Source: Paraburkholderia sp. D15 (GTDB lineage Bacteria > Pseudomonadota > Gammaproteobacteria > Burkholderiales > Burkholderiaceae). Taken from it: a stretch of DNA of 64,000 bases. The first letter of the stretch is position 1; each line of letters opens with the position of its first letter. Both the position numbers and the translations under genes were made by a program. Below the pieces are notes generated by a model. That model worked only from the letters and a program-made list of their open reading frames with translations. It was not told the DNA's origin and ran no database searches. This document shows positions 45,539 through 54,736 of this stretch, in pieces. The DNA is taken from positions 3,100,001-3,164,000 of the forward strand of contig NZ_CP110395.1 in the NCBI RefSeq assembly GCF_029910215.1. Reading direction: 5' to 3'.

Positions 45539-47886
45539 TCGACCGCCTGGAGTTTCGCGACCGCGAGCGCCAGCCACTTCTCGCCGTGCCGCTTGAATTT
45601 GACCTGGGCCTTCGCGTCGGTGCCGCCGCCTTCGAGCGCGGTGATCGTGCCTTCGCCGAACTTGGTGTGGAACACCTGCTGGCCGATCCGAAAGCCCGTC
45701 TCCGCCGCGCGCTGTTCGTTCGCGAACGCGGGCAGCGGCGCGGGCGTCGACGACGCCGGTCCGGTGTAGCCCGGCCGCGCGAACCAGTCGCGGCCGTAAC
45801 CGGCGTTATCCGAACGGCCACCCCAGCGCGCGCCCGCCTCGACCTTCGGCGTGAGCCACTTGAGGGTTTCCTGCGGCAATTCGTCGAAGAAGCGCGAGCG
45901 GATGTTGTAGCGCGTCTGACCGTGCAGCATGCGGCTTTGCGCGAACGACAGATACAGCCGCTCCTTCGCGCGCGTGATCGCCACGTACATCAGCCGGCGC
46001 TCTTCCTCCAGGCCGTCCGACTCCATCGCGCTGTTCTCGTGCGGAAAGAGCCCCTCTTCGAGGCCGGTGATGAACACCGCCGTGAATTCGAGGCCCTTGG
46101 CCGCGTGCACCGTCATCAGTTGCACGGCTTCCTGGCCGGCCTGCGCCTGGTTGTCGCCCGCTTCGAGCGAGGCATGCGACAGGAAGCCCGCGAGCGGCGT
46201 CATCGTGTCCGGGTTTTGCGCGGGATCGGCAATGCCGGGCGCGTCCAGCACGACGGTGTTCGGGTCGTCGGTGGCGACCGGCAGTTCGGGCGCGGCGCTC
46301 GCGCCGGGGCGAAGCGGAATCGAGCGCGCCGGCGTGTCCATGCCGTAGCCCTCTTCGCTCACGAAGGCCGCGGCCGCGTTGACCAGTTCCTGCAAGTTTT
46401 CCAGCCGGTCCTGGCCTTCGCGCTCGTTCTGGTAGAACTCGGCGAGTCCGCTCGCGCGGACCACGTATTCGACGGTTTCCGGCAGGCTCATCTGCTGGGT
46501 TTCCGCGCGCATTTTGCCGATCAGGTTCGCGAACCCGGCGAGACTCGATCCCGCCTTGCCCGCGACGTACGGAATCGCCGCCGCCATCGAGCAGTTGTAC
46601 AGACGCGCGGCGTCCGCGAGTTGTTCGATCGAGCGCGCGCCGATGCCGCGCGTGGGGAAATTGACGACGCGCGCGAACGCGGTGTCGTCGTTCGGGTTGT
46701 CGATCAGCCGCAGATAGGCGAGCGCGTGCTTGACTTCCTGGCGCTCGAAAAAGCGCAACCCGCCATACACGCGATACGCGATGCCCGCGTTGACCAGCGT
46801 GTGTTCGATCGTGCGCGACTGCGCGTTGCTGCGGTAGAGAATCGCGATTTCGCTGCGCGACGTGCCGGTGCTGATGAGCGCCTTGATTTCCTCGACGATC
46901 CAGCCGGCTTCCTGCGAATCGGTGGCGGATTCGTACACGCGCACCGGTTCGCCGTGGCCCGCGTCCGTACGCAGATTCTTGCCCAGGCGCCGCGAGTTGT
47001 TGGCGATCAGCTGGTTGGCGGCATCGAGAATATGGCCGTGCGAGCGGTAGTTCTGTTCCAGCTTGATCAGATGGCGGACGTTGAACTCGTGTTCGAAGTC
47101 ACGCATGTTGCCGACGTTCGCGCCGCGGAACGCGTAGATGGACTGGTCGTCGTCGCCGACCGCGAAGATCGCGTTGGTCTGGCCGGCCAGCATCTTGAGC
47201 CACGCGTACTGGAGCTTGTTGGTGTCCTGGAACTCGTCGACGAGAATGTGGCGGAAACGCGCCTGGTAATGGGCGCGCAGCGGCGGATTGTGCGCGAGCA
47301 GTTCGAAGCAGCGCAGCAGCAGTTCGGGGAAATCGACGACGCCTTCGCGCTGGCACTGCTGGTCGTAGGCTTCGTAGAGTTCGACGAATTTGCGGTTGAA
47401 GTTGTCGGTCGCGTCGACGTCTTTCGGGCGCAGGCCTTGTTCTTTCGCGTTGTTGATGAAGTACTGGAGGTTTTTGGCCGGGTACTTTTCATCATCGACG
47501 TTCAGGCCTTTCATCAGACGCTTGAGCGCGGAGAGCTGGTCCGCGGTATCAAGGATCTGGAAGGTAGCGGGCAGGCCGGCGTCGCGGTGATGCGCGCGAA
47601 GCATGCGGTTGCAGAGGCCGTGGAAGGTGCCGATCCACATGCCGCGCGTGTCGATGGGGAGGAGCGCCGAGAGGCGCGACATCATTTCGCGGGCGGCTTT
47701 ATTGGTAAAGGTGACGGCGAGGACGGTGGCCGGCGACGCGAGGCCGTGCTGGATGAGCCACGCGATGCGGGTGATGAGCACGCGGGTTTTGCCGCTGCCC
47801 GCGCCGGCGAGGATGAGAGCGGGCTCATTGGGGAGCGTGACGGCGGCGTGTTGTTCGGGGTTGAGGTTGGCGAGCAGGTCGGGCAT
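45535..47886 (-). CDS. uvrD: ATP-dependent DNA helicase UvrD/PcrA
   Basis: This is a 783-residue superfamily-1A 3'-5' helicase for excision and mismatch repair and for removing RecA filaments. Motif Q is LNPEQHAAVTLP, Walker A AGAGSGKTRVL, Ia VTFTNKAAREM, II ILVDEFQDTN, III GDDDQSIYAFRGA, V TVHAAKGLEF and VI YVAITRAKERLYL. A C-terminal Tudor-like end (FHTKFGEGTITALEGGGTDAKAQ split into two runs) binds RNA polymerase in relatives. First gene of a uvrD-mtnN pair; its promoter abuts repeat element B. Confidence 0.95.
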   Translation of the reverse strand: MPDLLANLNPEQHAAVTLPNEPALILAGAGSGKTRVLITRIAWLIQHGLASPATVLAVTFTNKAAREMMSRLSALLPIDTRGMWIGTFHGLCNRMLRAHHRDAGLPATFQILDTADQLSALKRLMKGLNVDDEKYPAKNLQYFINNAKEQGLRPKDVDATDNFNRKFVELYEAYDQQCQREGVVDFPELLLRCFELLAHNPPLRAHYQARFRHILVDEFQDTNKLQYAWLKMLAGQTNAIFAVGDDDQSIYAFRGANVGNMRDFEHEFNVRHLIKLEQNYRSHGHILDAANQLIANNSRRLGKNLRTDAGHGEPVRVYESATDSQEAGWIVEEIKALISTGTSRSEIAILYRSNAQSRTIEHTLVNAGIAYRVYGGLRFFERQEVKHALAYLRLIDNPNDDTAFARVVNFPTRGIGARSIEQLADAARLYNCSMAAAIPYVAGKAGSSLAGFANLIGKMRAETQQMSLPETVEYVVRASGLAEFYQNEREGQDRLENLQELVNAAAAFVSEEGYGMDTPARSIPLRPGASAAPELPVATDDPNTVVLDAPGIADPAQNPDTMTPLAGFLSHASLEAGDNQAQAGQEAVQLMTVHAAKGLEFTAVFITGLEEGLFPHENSAMESDGLEEERRLMYVAITRAKERLYLSFAQSRMLHGQTRYNIRSRFFDELPQETLKWLTPKVEAGARWGGRSDNAGYGRDWFARPGYTGPASSTPAPLPAFANEQRAAETGFRIGQQVFHTKFGEGTITALEGGGTDAKAQVKFKRHGEKWLALAVAKLQAVE

Positions 47887-47915
47887 TTGAATTGGAGGGC
47901 GGCAGGTCGGGGGAC

Positions 47916-47921
47916 ATTATA
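47916..47921 (-). promoter_or_regulatory. candidate -10 box of uvrD
   Basis: TATAAT is read on the minus strand 30 nt upstream of the uvrD ATG. Any -35 would lie at about 47939-47944, at the edge of the T-rich border of repeat element B. Confidence 0.5.
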
Positions 47922-47972
47922 TGCCCCGGCGGGGGTGTGGTTTTTTCTTGTTTTGTTGTTTGTTTTTTTTGG

Positions 47973-48598
47973 GGTTTTTGGTCTTTCCTTGTCTGGAGTT
48001 TTTGGCCTTTCCTTGTGTTGTTAGTGGTCTATTAGCGTTGCCCCTGTGCGGGGCGGCACTTACTCTCTTTGCCGCGGCAAAGAGAGTAAGCAGAGAAAGC
48101 CGCTTCAACCCGCCAGCTCATAAGCGGGCGCCTCGCACAGTACTGGCAGTGGTGCATCTGGAATCCGTGTTCTCGCGCACTCCGCGCCTGTGACAAGGCA
48201 GTCATGCTTCCGGCGGCGCTGCGCGCGCCCCGGGGTCCATCACACGCCGCCCTCCGATAATCGGGCGGCGGTGCTTCTTGCCCCGTCTTTTTTCAGCGCC
48301 ACGCCGAGGCGCAGCCGATGGCCCCACCGCAAAGGATGAACCCCTGGTTTGGGATGGACCGGGCCGGCGAGCGCGCAGCGCGAGGCGGGATGGATGAGCG
48401 CTTTGTCACGAGCGGGGAGTGCGCGAGGGCACGGATTCCAGATGGGCCACTACCGTGGCTGTGCGGGGTGCCCGCTTATGAGCTGGCGGGTTGAAGCGGC
48501 TTTCTCTGCTTACTCTCTTTGCCGCGGCAAAGAGAGTAAGTGCCGCCCCGCACAGGGGCAACGCTAATAGACCACTAAGAATGCAAGGAAAGGCCAAA
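47973..48598. repeat. composite inverted-repeat element B (full centre)
   Basis: The left arm is about 48002-48195 and the right arm about 48400-48597, in inverted orientation. Exact 32-bp palindromes sit at 48059-48090 and 48509-48540. The centre of about 215 nt includes a GCCGCCC...GGGCGGC hairpin (around 48246-48270) and CGCCACGCCGAGGCG. The outer left border carries a duplicated TTTTTGG(T/C)CTTTCCTTG segment. The element fills the divergent uvrD-valS spacer. Confidence 0.9.
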
Positions 48599-48668
48599 AT
48601 AACAGGCAAAAAAGAGAAAAGAAAAAAGCAAACCCCAGCCCGAACGGGCCCCCCCACCCCTCCCCGCT

Positions 48669-48674
48669 TATAAT
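48669..48674 (+). promoter_or_regulatory. candidate -10 box of valS
   Basis: TATAAT lies 34 nt before the valS ATG. The region 17 bp upstream is a C-rich tract without a -35 match; an A-rich stretch at 48609-48630, right after the repeat arm, could act as an UP element. Confidence 0.5.
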
Positions 48675-48708
48675 CAAACATTCCACGCATCCACCAGCAA
48701 AAACCCCC

Positions 48709-51591
48709 ATGAGCGAGACCCCCACCGACACCACCGCCGACACCCTTTCGAAAAGCTTCGAGCCTCACACCATCGAAGCCCATTGGGGCCCGGAATGGGA
48801 AAAGCGCGCGTACGCCGCGCCCACTTTCGACGCGAACAAGAAAGACTTCTCGATCCAGTTGCCGCCGCCGAACGTCACGGGCACCCTCCACATGGGCCAT
48901 GCGTTCAACCAGACCATCATGGACGGCCTCACCCGCTACCATCGCATGCTCGGCGAAAACACCCTCTGGGTGCCGGGCACCGACCACGCCGGGATCGCCA
49001 CGCAGATCGTCGTCGAACGCCAGCTCGACGCGCAAGGCGTGTCGCGCCATGACCTCGGCCGCGAGAAATTCGTCGAACGCGTGTGGGACTGGAAACAGCA
49101 ATCCGGTTCGACCATCACCGGTCAGGTCCGCCGCCTCGGCGCATCGATCGACTGGTCGCGCGAATACTTCACGATGGACGACAAAATGTCCGCCGCCGTG
49201 CGCGACGTGTTCGTCCGCCTGTACGAACAGGGCCTGATCTACCGCGGCAAGCGCCTCGTCAACTGGGACCCGGTGCTGATGACCGCCGTCTCCGACCTCG
49301 AAGTCGTCAGCGAGGAAGAAAACGGCAGCCTCTGGCACATCAAGTACCCGCTCACCGACGGTGCCGGCCATCTGGTCGTCGCCACCACGCGCCCGGAAAC
49401 CATGCTCGGCGATACCGCCGTGATGGTCCACCCGGAAGACGAACGCTACGCGCACCTGATCGGCAAGACCGTCACGCTGCCGCTGTCGGGCCGCGAAGTA
49501 CCGGTCATCGCCGACGACTACGTCGACCGCGAATTCGGCACCGGCGTGGTCAAGGTCACCCCCGCGCACGACGTGAACGACTACGCGGTCGGCCAGCGCC
49601 ACGGCCTGCCGATGATCGAGATTCTCACGCTCGACGCGAAGATCAACGACAACGCGCCGGAAAAATACCGCGGCCTCGATCGCTTCGAAGCCCGCAAGCA
49701 GGTGGTGGCGGACCTCGACGCGCTCGGCGTGCTCGAGTCGGTCAAGGCCCACAAGCTGATGGTGCCGCGCGGCGACCGCACCGGCGTGATCATCGAGCCG
49801 ATGCTGACCGATCAATGGTTCGTCGCGATGAGCAAGCCGGCGCCGGAAGGCACCTTCAATCCGGGCAAATCGATCGCCGAAACCGCCCTGGACGTGGTCC
49901 GCAACGGCCAGATCAAATTCGTGCCGGAGAACTGGACCACCACGTACTACCAGTGGCTCGAAAACATCCAGGACTGGTGCATCTCGCGTCAGCTCTGGTG
50001 GGGCCATCAGATCCCGGCGTGGTACGGCGAGAACGGCGAGATCTTCGTCGCGAAGACCGAGGAAGACGCGCGCGCCAAGGCCGCCGCGGCCGGCTACGCC
50101 GGCGCGCTCCGGCGCGACGAGGACGTGCTGGATACGTGGTTTTCGTCCGCGCTGGTGCCGTTTTCGTCGCTCGGCTGGCCGAACGAGACGCCCGAACTGC
50201 AGCACTTCATGCCGTCGTCGGTGCTCGTCACCGGCTTCGACATCATCTTCTTCTGGGTCGCGCGCATGGTCATGATGACCACGCACTTCACCGGCAAGGT
50301 GCCGTTCGACACGGTCTACGTGCACGGGCTGGTGCGCGACGCCGAAGGCCAGAAGATGTCGAAGAGCAAGGGCAACACGCTCGACCCGATCGATATCGTC
50401 GACGGCATCGACCTCGAAACGCTGGTCGCCAAGCGCACCAGCGGCTTGATGAATCCGAAGCAGGCCGCGTCGATCGAAAAGAAAACTCGCAAGGAATTCC
50501 CGGACGGCATCCCGGCGTTCGGCACCGACGCGCTGCGCTTCACGATGGCGTCGATGGCCACGCTCGGCCGTAACGTCAACTTCGATCTGGCGCGCTGCGA
50601 AGGCTATCGCAACTTCTGCAACAAGCTGTGGAATGCCACCCGTTTCGTGCTGATGAACTGCGAAGGCCACGATTGCGGCTTCGACCAGCCGGCGCAGTGC
50701 GGCGAGTGCGGACCGGACGGCCATCTGCACTTCTCGCAGGCCGATTTCTGGATCGTGTCGCAACTGCAGCGCGTGGAAGCGGAAGTCGCGAAGGGCTTCG
50801 CCGACTATCGTTTTGACAATGTGGCCAACGCCCTATACAAGTTCGTATGGGATGAATACTGTGACTGGTATCTGGAACTCGCCAAGGTTCAGATCCAGAC
50901 GGGTCAGCCGAACCAGCAACGCGCCACGCGCCGTACGCTGTTGCGCGTGCTCGAAACGGTGCTGCGCCTCGCGCATCCGGTGATTCCGTTCATCACCGAG
51001 GCGCTGTGGCAGAAAGTAGCGCCGCTGGCGGGACGTTATCCCGCGGGCAAGGCCGAGGGCGAGGCGTCCATCATGGTGCAGCCGTACCCCGTTGCAGAGC
51101 CCGCGAAGATCGACGAGGACGCGGAGCAATGGGCCGCCGACCTGAAAGCGGTGATCGATGCGTGCCGGAACCTGCGTGGCGAGATGAATCTGTCGCCCGC
51201 GGTCAAGGTGCCGCTGCTCGCCACCGGCAACGCCGAGCGCCTGCGCACCTTCGCGCCGTACGCCCAGGCGTTGGCCCGTTTGTCGGACGTGCAGATCATC
51301 GCCGACGAGGCGACGCTGGATGCGCAGGCGGATGGCGCGCCAATTGCTATCGTAGGGAACGACAAGCTCGTGCTGAAGGTGGAGATCGACGTCGCGGTCG
51401 AACGCGAGCGTTTGTCGAAGGAGATTGCGCGGTTGAGCACGGAGATCGTCAAGTGCAACGGCAAATTGCAGAACGAGAGTTTCGTCGCGAAGGCGCCGCC
51501 GGCAGTCGTTGAGCAGGAGCAGAAGCGGCTGGCGGATTTCGAAGCCACGGTGGGCAAACTGAAAGCCCAACTGGCGCGTTTGCCGGCTTGA
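48709..51591 (+). CDS. valS: valyl-tRNA synthetase
   Basis: This 960-residue class Ia synthetase charges tRNA-Val. It starts with [19 protein letters not shown]. The HIGH motif is [15 protein letters not shown] (residues about 48-62), the CP1 editing domain spans about 200-340 ([17 protein letters not shown]), then [22 protein letters not shown] (about residue 550), the anticodon-binding domain, and a C-terminal coiled coil (about 885-955). Length is usual for ValS. Confidence 0.97.
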   Translation: MSETPTDTTADTLSKSFEPHTIEAHWGPEWEKRAYAAPTFDANKKDFSIQLPPPNVTGTLHMGHAFNQTIMDGLTRYHRMLGENTLWVPGTDHAGIATQIVVERQLDAQGVSRHDLGREKFVERVWDWKQQSGSTITGQVRRLGASIDWSREYFTMDDKMSAAVRDVFVRLYEQGLIYRGKRLVNWDPVLMTAVSDLEVVSEEENGSLWHIKYPLTDGAGHLVVATTRPETMLGDTAVMVHPEDERYAHLIGKTVTLPLSGREVPVIADDYVDREFGTGVVKVTPAHDVNDYAVGQRHGLPMIEILTLDAKINDNAPEKYRGLDRFEARKQVVADLDALGVLESVKAHKLMVPRGDRTGVIIEPMLTDQWFVAMSKPAPEGTFNPGKSIAETALDVVRNGQIKFVPENWTTTYYQWLENIQDWCISRQLWWGHQIPAWYGENGEIFVAKTEEDARAKAAAAGYAGALRRDEDVLDTWFSSALVPFSSLGWPNETPELQHFMPSSVLVTGFDIIFFWVARMVMMTTHFTGKVPFDTVYVHGLVRDAEGQKMSKSKGNTLDPIDIVDGIDLETLVAKRTSGLMNPKQAASIEKKTRKEFPDGIPAFGTDALRFTMASMATLGRNVNFDLARCEGYRNFCNKLWNATRFVLMNCEGHDCGFDQPAQCGECGPDGHLHFSQADFWIVSQLQRVEAEVAKGFADYRFDNVANALYKFVWDEYCDWYLELAKVQIQTGQPNQQRATRRTLLRVLETVLRLAHPVIPFITEALWQKVAPLAGRYPAGKAEGEASIMVQPYPVAEPAKIDEDAEQWAADLKAVIDACRNLRGEMNLSPAVKVPLLATGNAERLRTFAPYAQALARLSDVQIIADEATLDAQADGAPIAIVGNDKLVLKVEIDVAVERERLSKEIARLSTEIVKCNGKLQNESFVAKAPPAVVEQEQKRLADFEATVGKLKAQLARLPA

Positions 51592-51661
51592 TCGGCGCTC
51601 CCCCGCCCGCCGACCGGCGGGCACGAACTGATAGCTAAACCAGAGGACTCAGGGTAATCAC

Positions 51662-52543
51662 ATGCTAAAAGTTACAAAAGCGGTATTTCCGGTAGCAGGT
51701 CTTGGCACCCGGTTCCTCCCTGCCACCAAGGCGAGCCCGAAGGAGATGCTGCCGATCGTCGACAAGCCGCTGATTCAGTACGCGGTGGAAGAAGCCATGG
51801 CGGCCGGCATCACCGAGATGATTTTCGTCACGGGGCGCAGCAAGCGGGCCATCGAGGACCATTTCGACAAGTCCTACGAAATCGAAGCCGAACTCGAGGC
51901 GCGCGGCAAGGACAAGCTGCTGGAACTGGTGCGCAGCATCAAGCCGAGCCACGTCGACTGTTTCTACGTGCGTCAGCCTGAAGCGCTGGGACTGGGTCAT
52001 GCGGTGCTGTGCGCGGAGAAGCTGGTGGGCGACAACCCGTTCGCGGTGATTCTCGCGGACGACTTGCTGTACGGCACGCCGCCGGTGATGACGCAGATGA
52101 TCGAGGTGTTCGACCACTATCACAGCTCGGTGATTGGCGTCGAAGAGATTCCGCCGCAGGAGACGAAGTCCTACGGGATCGTCGACGGCAAGGAGTGGGA
52201 AGACTCGATCATCAAGATGTCGGGCATCGTCGAGAAGCCGGAGCCGAGCGTGGCGCCGTCGAACCTGGGCGTGGTGGGCCGTTACGTGTTGAAGCCGCGG
52301 ATTTTCGACCACATCCGTTCGCTGAAGCCGGGCGCGGGTGGCGAATTGCAGTTGACGGACGCGATTCAGTCGCTGCTCGCCGACGAGCAGGTGCTCGCGT
52401 ACAAGTATCACGGCACGCGGTTCGATTGCGGCAGCAAGCTGGGCTATCTGAAGGCGACGGTGGAGTTTGCGTTGCGTCACCCGGAAGTGGCAGCGGATTT
52501 CGAACAATATTTGCGGACCCGTTCGCCGGTGCTGGAGGGCTGA
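51662..52543 (+). CDS. galU: UTP-glucose-1-phosphate uridylyltransferase
   Basis: This 293-residue enzyme makes UDP-glucose for LPS, exopolysaccharide and trehalose. The nucleotidyltransferase loop is FPVAGLGTRFLPATKASPKEML, then VDKPLIQYAVEEA, FVTGRSKRAIEDHFD, ILADDLLY and SNLGVVGRYVL. It lies 70 nt after valS on the same strand with its own AGAGGACT-type leader and ends before a strong terminator. Confidence 0.96.
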   Translation: MLKVTKAVFPVAGLGTRFLPATKASPKEMLPIVDKPLIQYAVEEAMAAGITEMIFVTGRSKRAIEDHFDKSYEIEAELEARGKDKLLELVRSIKPSHVDCFYVRQPEALGLGHAVLCAEKLVGDNPFAVILADDLLYGTPPVMTQMIEVFDHYHSSVIGVEEIPPQETKSYGIVDGKEWEDSIIKMSGIVEKPEPSVAPSNLGVVGRYVLKPRIFDHIRSLKPGAGGELQLTDAIQSLLADEQVLAYKYHGTRFDCGSKLGYLKATVEFALRHPEVAADFEQYLRTRSPVLEG

Positions 52544-52634
52544 ACGCCGGTCTGCATGCAATGCAGGCCGCTGGCCGGTGTTGGCCGGGACGGGGCCTGG
52601 AATAGCCTCTCGGTAGCGTGTGCTGGATGGATGT

Positions 52635-52680
52635 AAAAAAGGCGCTGTGCCTCGCGGATGCGGGGGCAGCGCCTTTTGTT
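52635..52680. terminator. bidirectional Rho-independent terminator between galU and tusA-like gene
   Basis: GGCGCTG (52641-52647) pairs with CAGCGCC (52667-52673). Six A residues precede and TTTTGTTTT follows, so the hairpin has a T-run on both strands. It serves galU on the plus strand and the TusA-like gene on the minus strand. Confidence 0.88.
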
Positions 52681-52713
52681 TTGGGTTTGACGTGTTGTCG
52701 CTTGTTGACTGCG

Positions 52714-52947
52714 TTAGCGGCGTTTCATCAGGAAGGTGAAGACCTTGTCTTGCGCGGAGCTTTCGATGATTTCGTTGCCGGTTTGTTTGGCGAAGGCGGC
52801 GAAATCGCGTTGCGAACCGGGGTCGGTGGCCAGGACTTTGAGGATCTGGCCGCTTTGCATGTCGGAGAGAGCCTTCTTGGCGCGCAGGATGGGAAGCGGG
52901 CACAACAGGCCGCGGGCGTCGACTTCTTTGTGGATTTCGATTTGCAT
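52714..52947 (-). CDS. TusA/SirA-family sulfurtransferase-like protein
   Basis: This is a 77-residue protein with the TusA fold. The motif DARGLLCPLPILRAKKAL carries the conserved CPxP with the active Cys near residue 16, and VLATDPGSQRDFAAFAKQTG follows. TusA relays sulfur for tRNA thiolation, and other members take part in sulfur trafficking. The family-wide length is about 75-80. It is the first gene after repeat element C and ends in the shared terminator. Confidence 0.9.
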   Translation of the reverse strand: MQIEIHKEVDARGLLCPLPILRAKKALSDMQSGQILKVLATDPGSQRDFAAFAKQTGNEIIESSAQDKVFTFLMKRR

Positions 52948-53030
52948 CGAAGGGGACCTTTTTTTGATGCCTGTTTCGGGGGTTTTTTTTTTATTTTACA
53001 GGGTTGGGGTTTGGGGTGTTTGGTTGTTCG

Positions 53031-53672
53031 TTGTCTGGAATTTTTTGGCCTTTCCTTGCATTCTTATCGGTCTATTAGCGTTGCCCCTGTGCGGGGCGGC
53101 ACTTACTCTCTTTGCCGCGGCAAAGAGAGTAAGCAGAGAAAGCCGCTTCACACCGCCAGCTCATAAGCGGGCACCTCGCACAGCCTCGGTAGTGGTGCAT
53201 CTGGAATCCGTGCCCTCGCGCACTCCCCGCTCGTGACAAAGGGCTCATCCATCCCGCCTCGCGCTGCGCGCTCGCCAGCCCGGTCCATCCCAAACCAGGG
53301 GTTCGTCCTTTGCGGTGGGGCCATCGGCTGCGCCTCGGCGTGGCGCTGAAAAAAGACGGGGCAAGAAGCACCGCCGCCCGATTATCGGAGGGCGGCGTGT
53401 GATGGACCCCGGGGCGCGCGCAGCGCCGCCGGAAGCATGACTGCTGTGTCACGGGCGCGGAATGCGCGAGAACACGGATTCCAGATGCACCACTGCCAGT
53501 ACTGTGCGAGGCGCCCGCTTATGAGCTGGCGGGTTGATGCGGCTTTCTCTGCTTACTCTCTTTGCCGCGGCAAAGAGAGTAAGTGCCGCCCCGCACAGGG
53601 GCAACGCTAATAGACCACCAACACCACAAGGAAAGGCCAAAAACTCCAGACAAGGAAAGACCAAAAATCCAG
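53031..53672. repeat. composite inverted-repeat element C (reverse orientation of B)
   Basis: The left arm is about 53045-53236 and the right arm about 53447-53640, with exact 32-bp palindromes at 53102-53133 and 53552-53583. Its centre is the reverse complement of the centre of element B (for example CGCCTCGGCGTGGCGC at 53331-53346). The duplicated TTTTTGG(T/C)CTTTCCTTG border lies on the right instead of the left. It sits between the iol dehydrogenase gene end and the tusA-like gene start, all on the minus strand. Confidence 0.9.
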
Positions 53673-53686
53673 AAAAAAAACCCAAA

Positions 53687-54736
53687 CTAAAGAACAACAG
53701 CCCCACCCGCGAGAAGAGACTCCCTCAACCCACACCCAATCCTGGTAGCCTCCAACGCATCCGAAAGCGAAGCCCCAACCATCCCACTATTCACCGCCCC
53801 GCCGCGCAGGCGCAAAACCTCTTCCACAAACCCCCGCGCCTCAACCAGAAAAGCCTCTTCAAACCGATCAAAAAACGTCTCGGTACATTCAGCCCGAACC
53901 CCGGAGGGCCCATAAATCTCCAGCCGATTGGCAACCGGCACCCGCCCGATCGCCAACGCCCCCTGCGTGCCCATCACCTCGCTGTGCGTATCATTCCCAT
54001 GCGCCTGCGTCCGCGACGCATAAAACACGGCGAGCTTCCCACCTTCGAACTCGCAGATCGCGACGCCATTATCGACATCCCCAAACTCGCGTAGCCCCTC
54101 ATGCAATGCGACCGTCCCCGCCGCATACACCCGCGTGGCCCGCGGCTTGCCCAACAACCATCGTGCGACATCGATGTCGTGCACCGTGCAATCCAGAAAA
54201 ATCCCGCCGGACGTCCCCGCGAAGCGCACAAAAAAACCATCGGTATCGTTCTTGTCCGTCGTCTGCGATCGCACCATGAAAGGCCGCCCAATCTCCCCAG
54301 CGGCAATCCGCTCATACGCGTCCCGATAGCTCGGATCGAAACGCCGCATGAAACCAATCGTCGCCAGCAGGTGCGGATACCGCTCGGCCTCGGCCAGCAC
54401 CCGCTCGCACTCGGCCACTTCCAGCGATAACGGCTTCTCGCAGAACACATGCATGCCCGCCCGCAACGCATCGATAATCTGTTGCGCGTGCAACGACGAT
54501 GGCGTCACCAGCCACACCGCATCCACCTCGGGATCGGCCAGCACCTCCGCATACTCGCCATACAGCCGCGGCGCCGGCAAGTTCTCGCGCGCCCACGCCC
54601 GCTCCTCCTCCACCGGACTGCACGCCGCCACCAGCGACGCCCCCGGCACCCGATACGCCAGATTCTCCGCGTGACGTTTGCCCAACCGGCCCAAGCCCAC
54701 CACGCCGAGCCGCAGCTTTCCCGCCGCCGCGCTCAT
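53687..54736 (-). CDS. Gfo/Idh/MocA-family oxidoreductase (inositol-locus dehydrogenase)
   Basis: This is a 349-residue NAD(P)-dependent dehydrogenase. Residues 1-120 form the Rossmann domain (LGVVGLGRLGKRHAENLA), the catalytic Lys is in FCEKPLSLE near residue 100, and the C-terminal domain has GGIFLDCTVHDIDVARWLLG with the conserved Asp and His. It overlaps iolG by one base (TGATG). A second inositol-stereoisomer dehydrogenase (for example scyllo-inositol) is a reasonable guess. Its 3' end runs into repeat element C with no separate terminator. Confidence 0.87.
   Translation of the reverse strand: MSAAAGKLRLGVVGLGRLGKRHAENLAYRVPGASLVAACSPVEEERAWARENLPAPRLYGEYAEVLADPEVDAVWLVTPSSLHAQQIIDALRAGMHVFCEKPLSLEVAECERVLAEAERYPHLLATIGFMRRFDPSYRDAYERIAAGEIGRPFMVRSQTTDKNDTDGFFVRFAGTSGGIFLDCTVHDIDVARWLLGKPRATRVYAAGTVALHEGLREFGDVDNGVAICEFEGGKLAVFYASRTQAHGNDTHSEVMGTQGALAIGRVPVANRLEIYGPSGVRAECTETFFDRFEEAFLVEARGFVEEVLRLRGGAVNSGMVGASLSDALEATRIGCGLRESLLAGGAVVL

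Noticed and set aside
48406..50763. Antisense frame of about 785 codons opposite valS that includes one repeat arm
   Set aside because: The sense frame is valyl-tRNA synthetase with all motifs; the antisense end only reads through the repeat arm.
36683..53583. Possible CRISPR-like array from the six exact 32-bp repeats
   Set aside because: The copies are kilobases apart, perfectly palindromic, in pairs inside larger inverted arms, and no spacers or cas genes are present.
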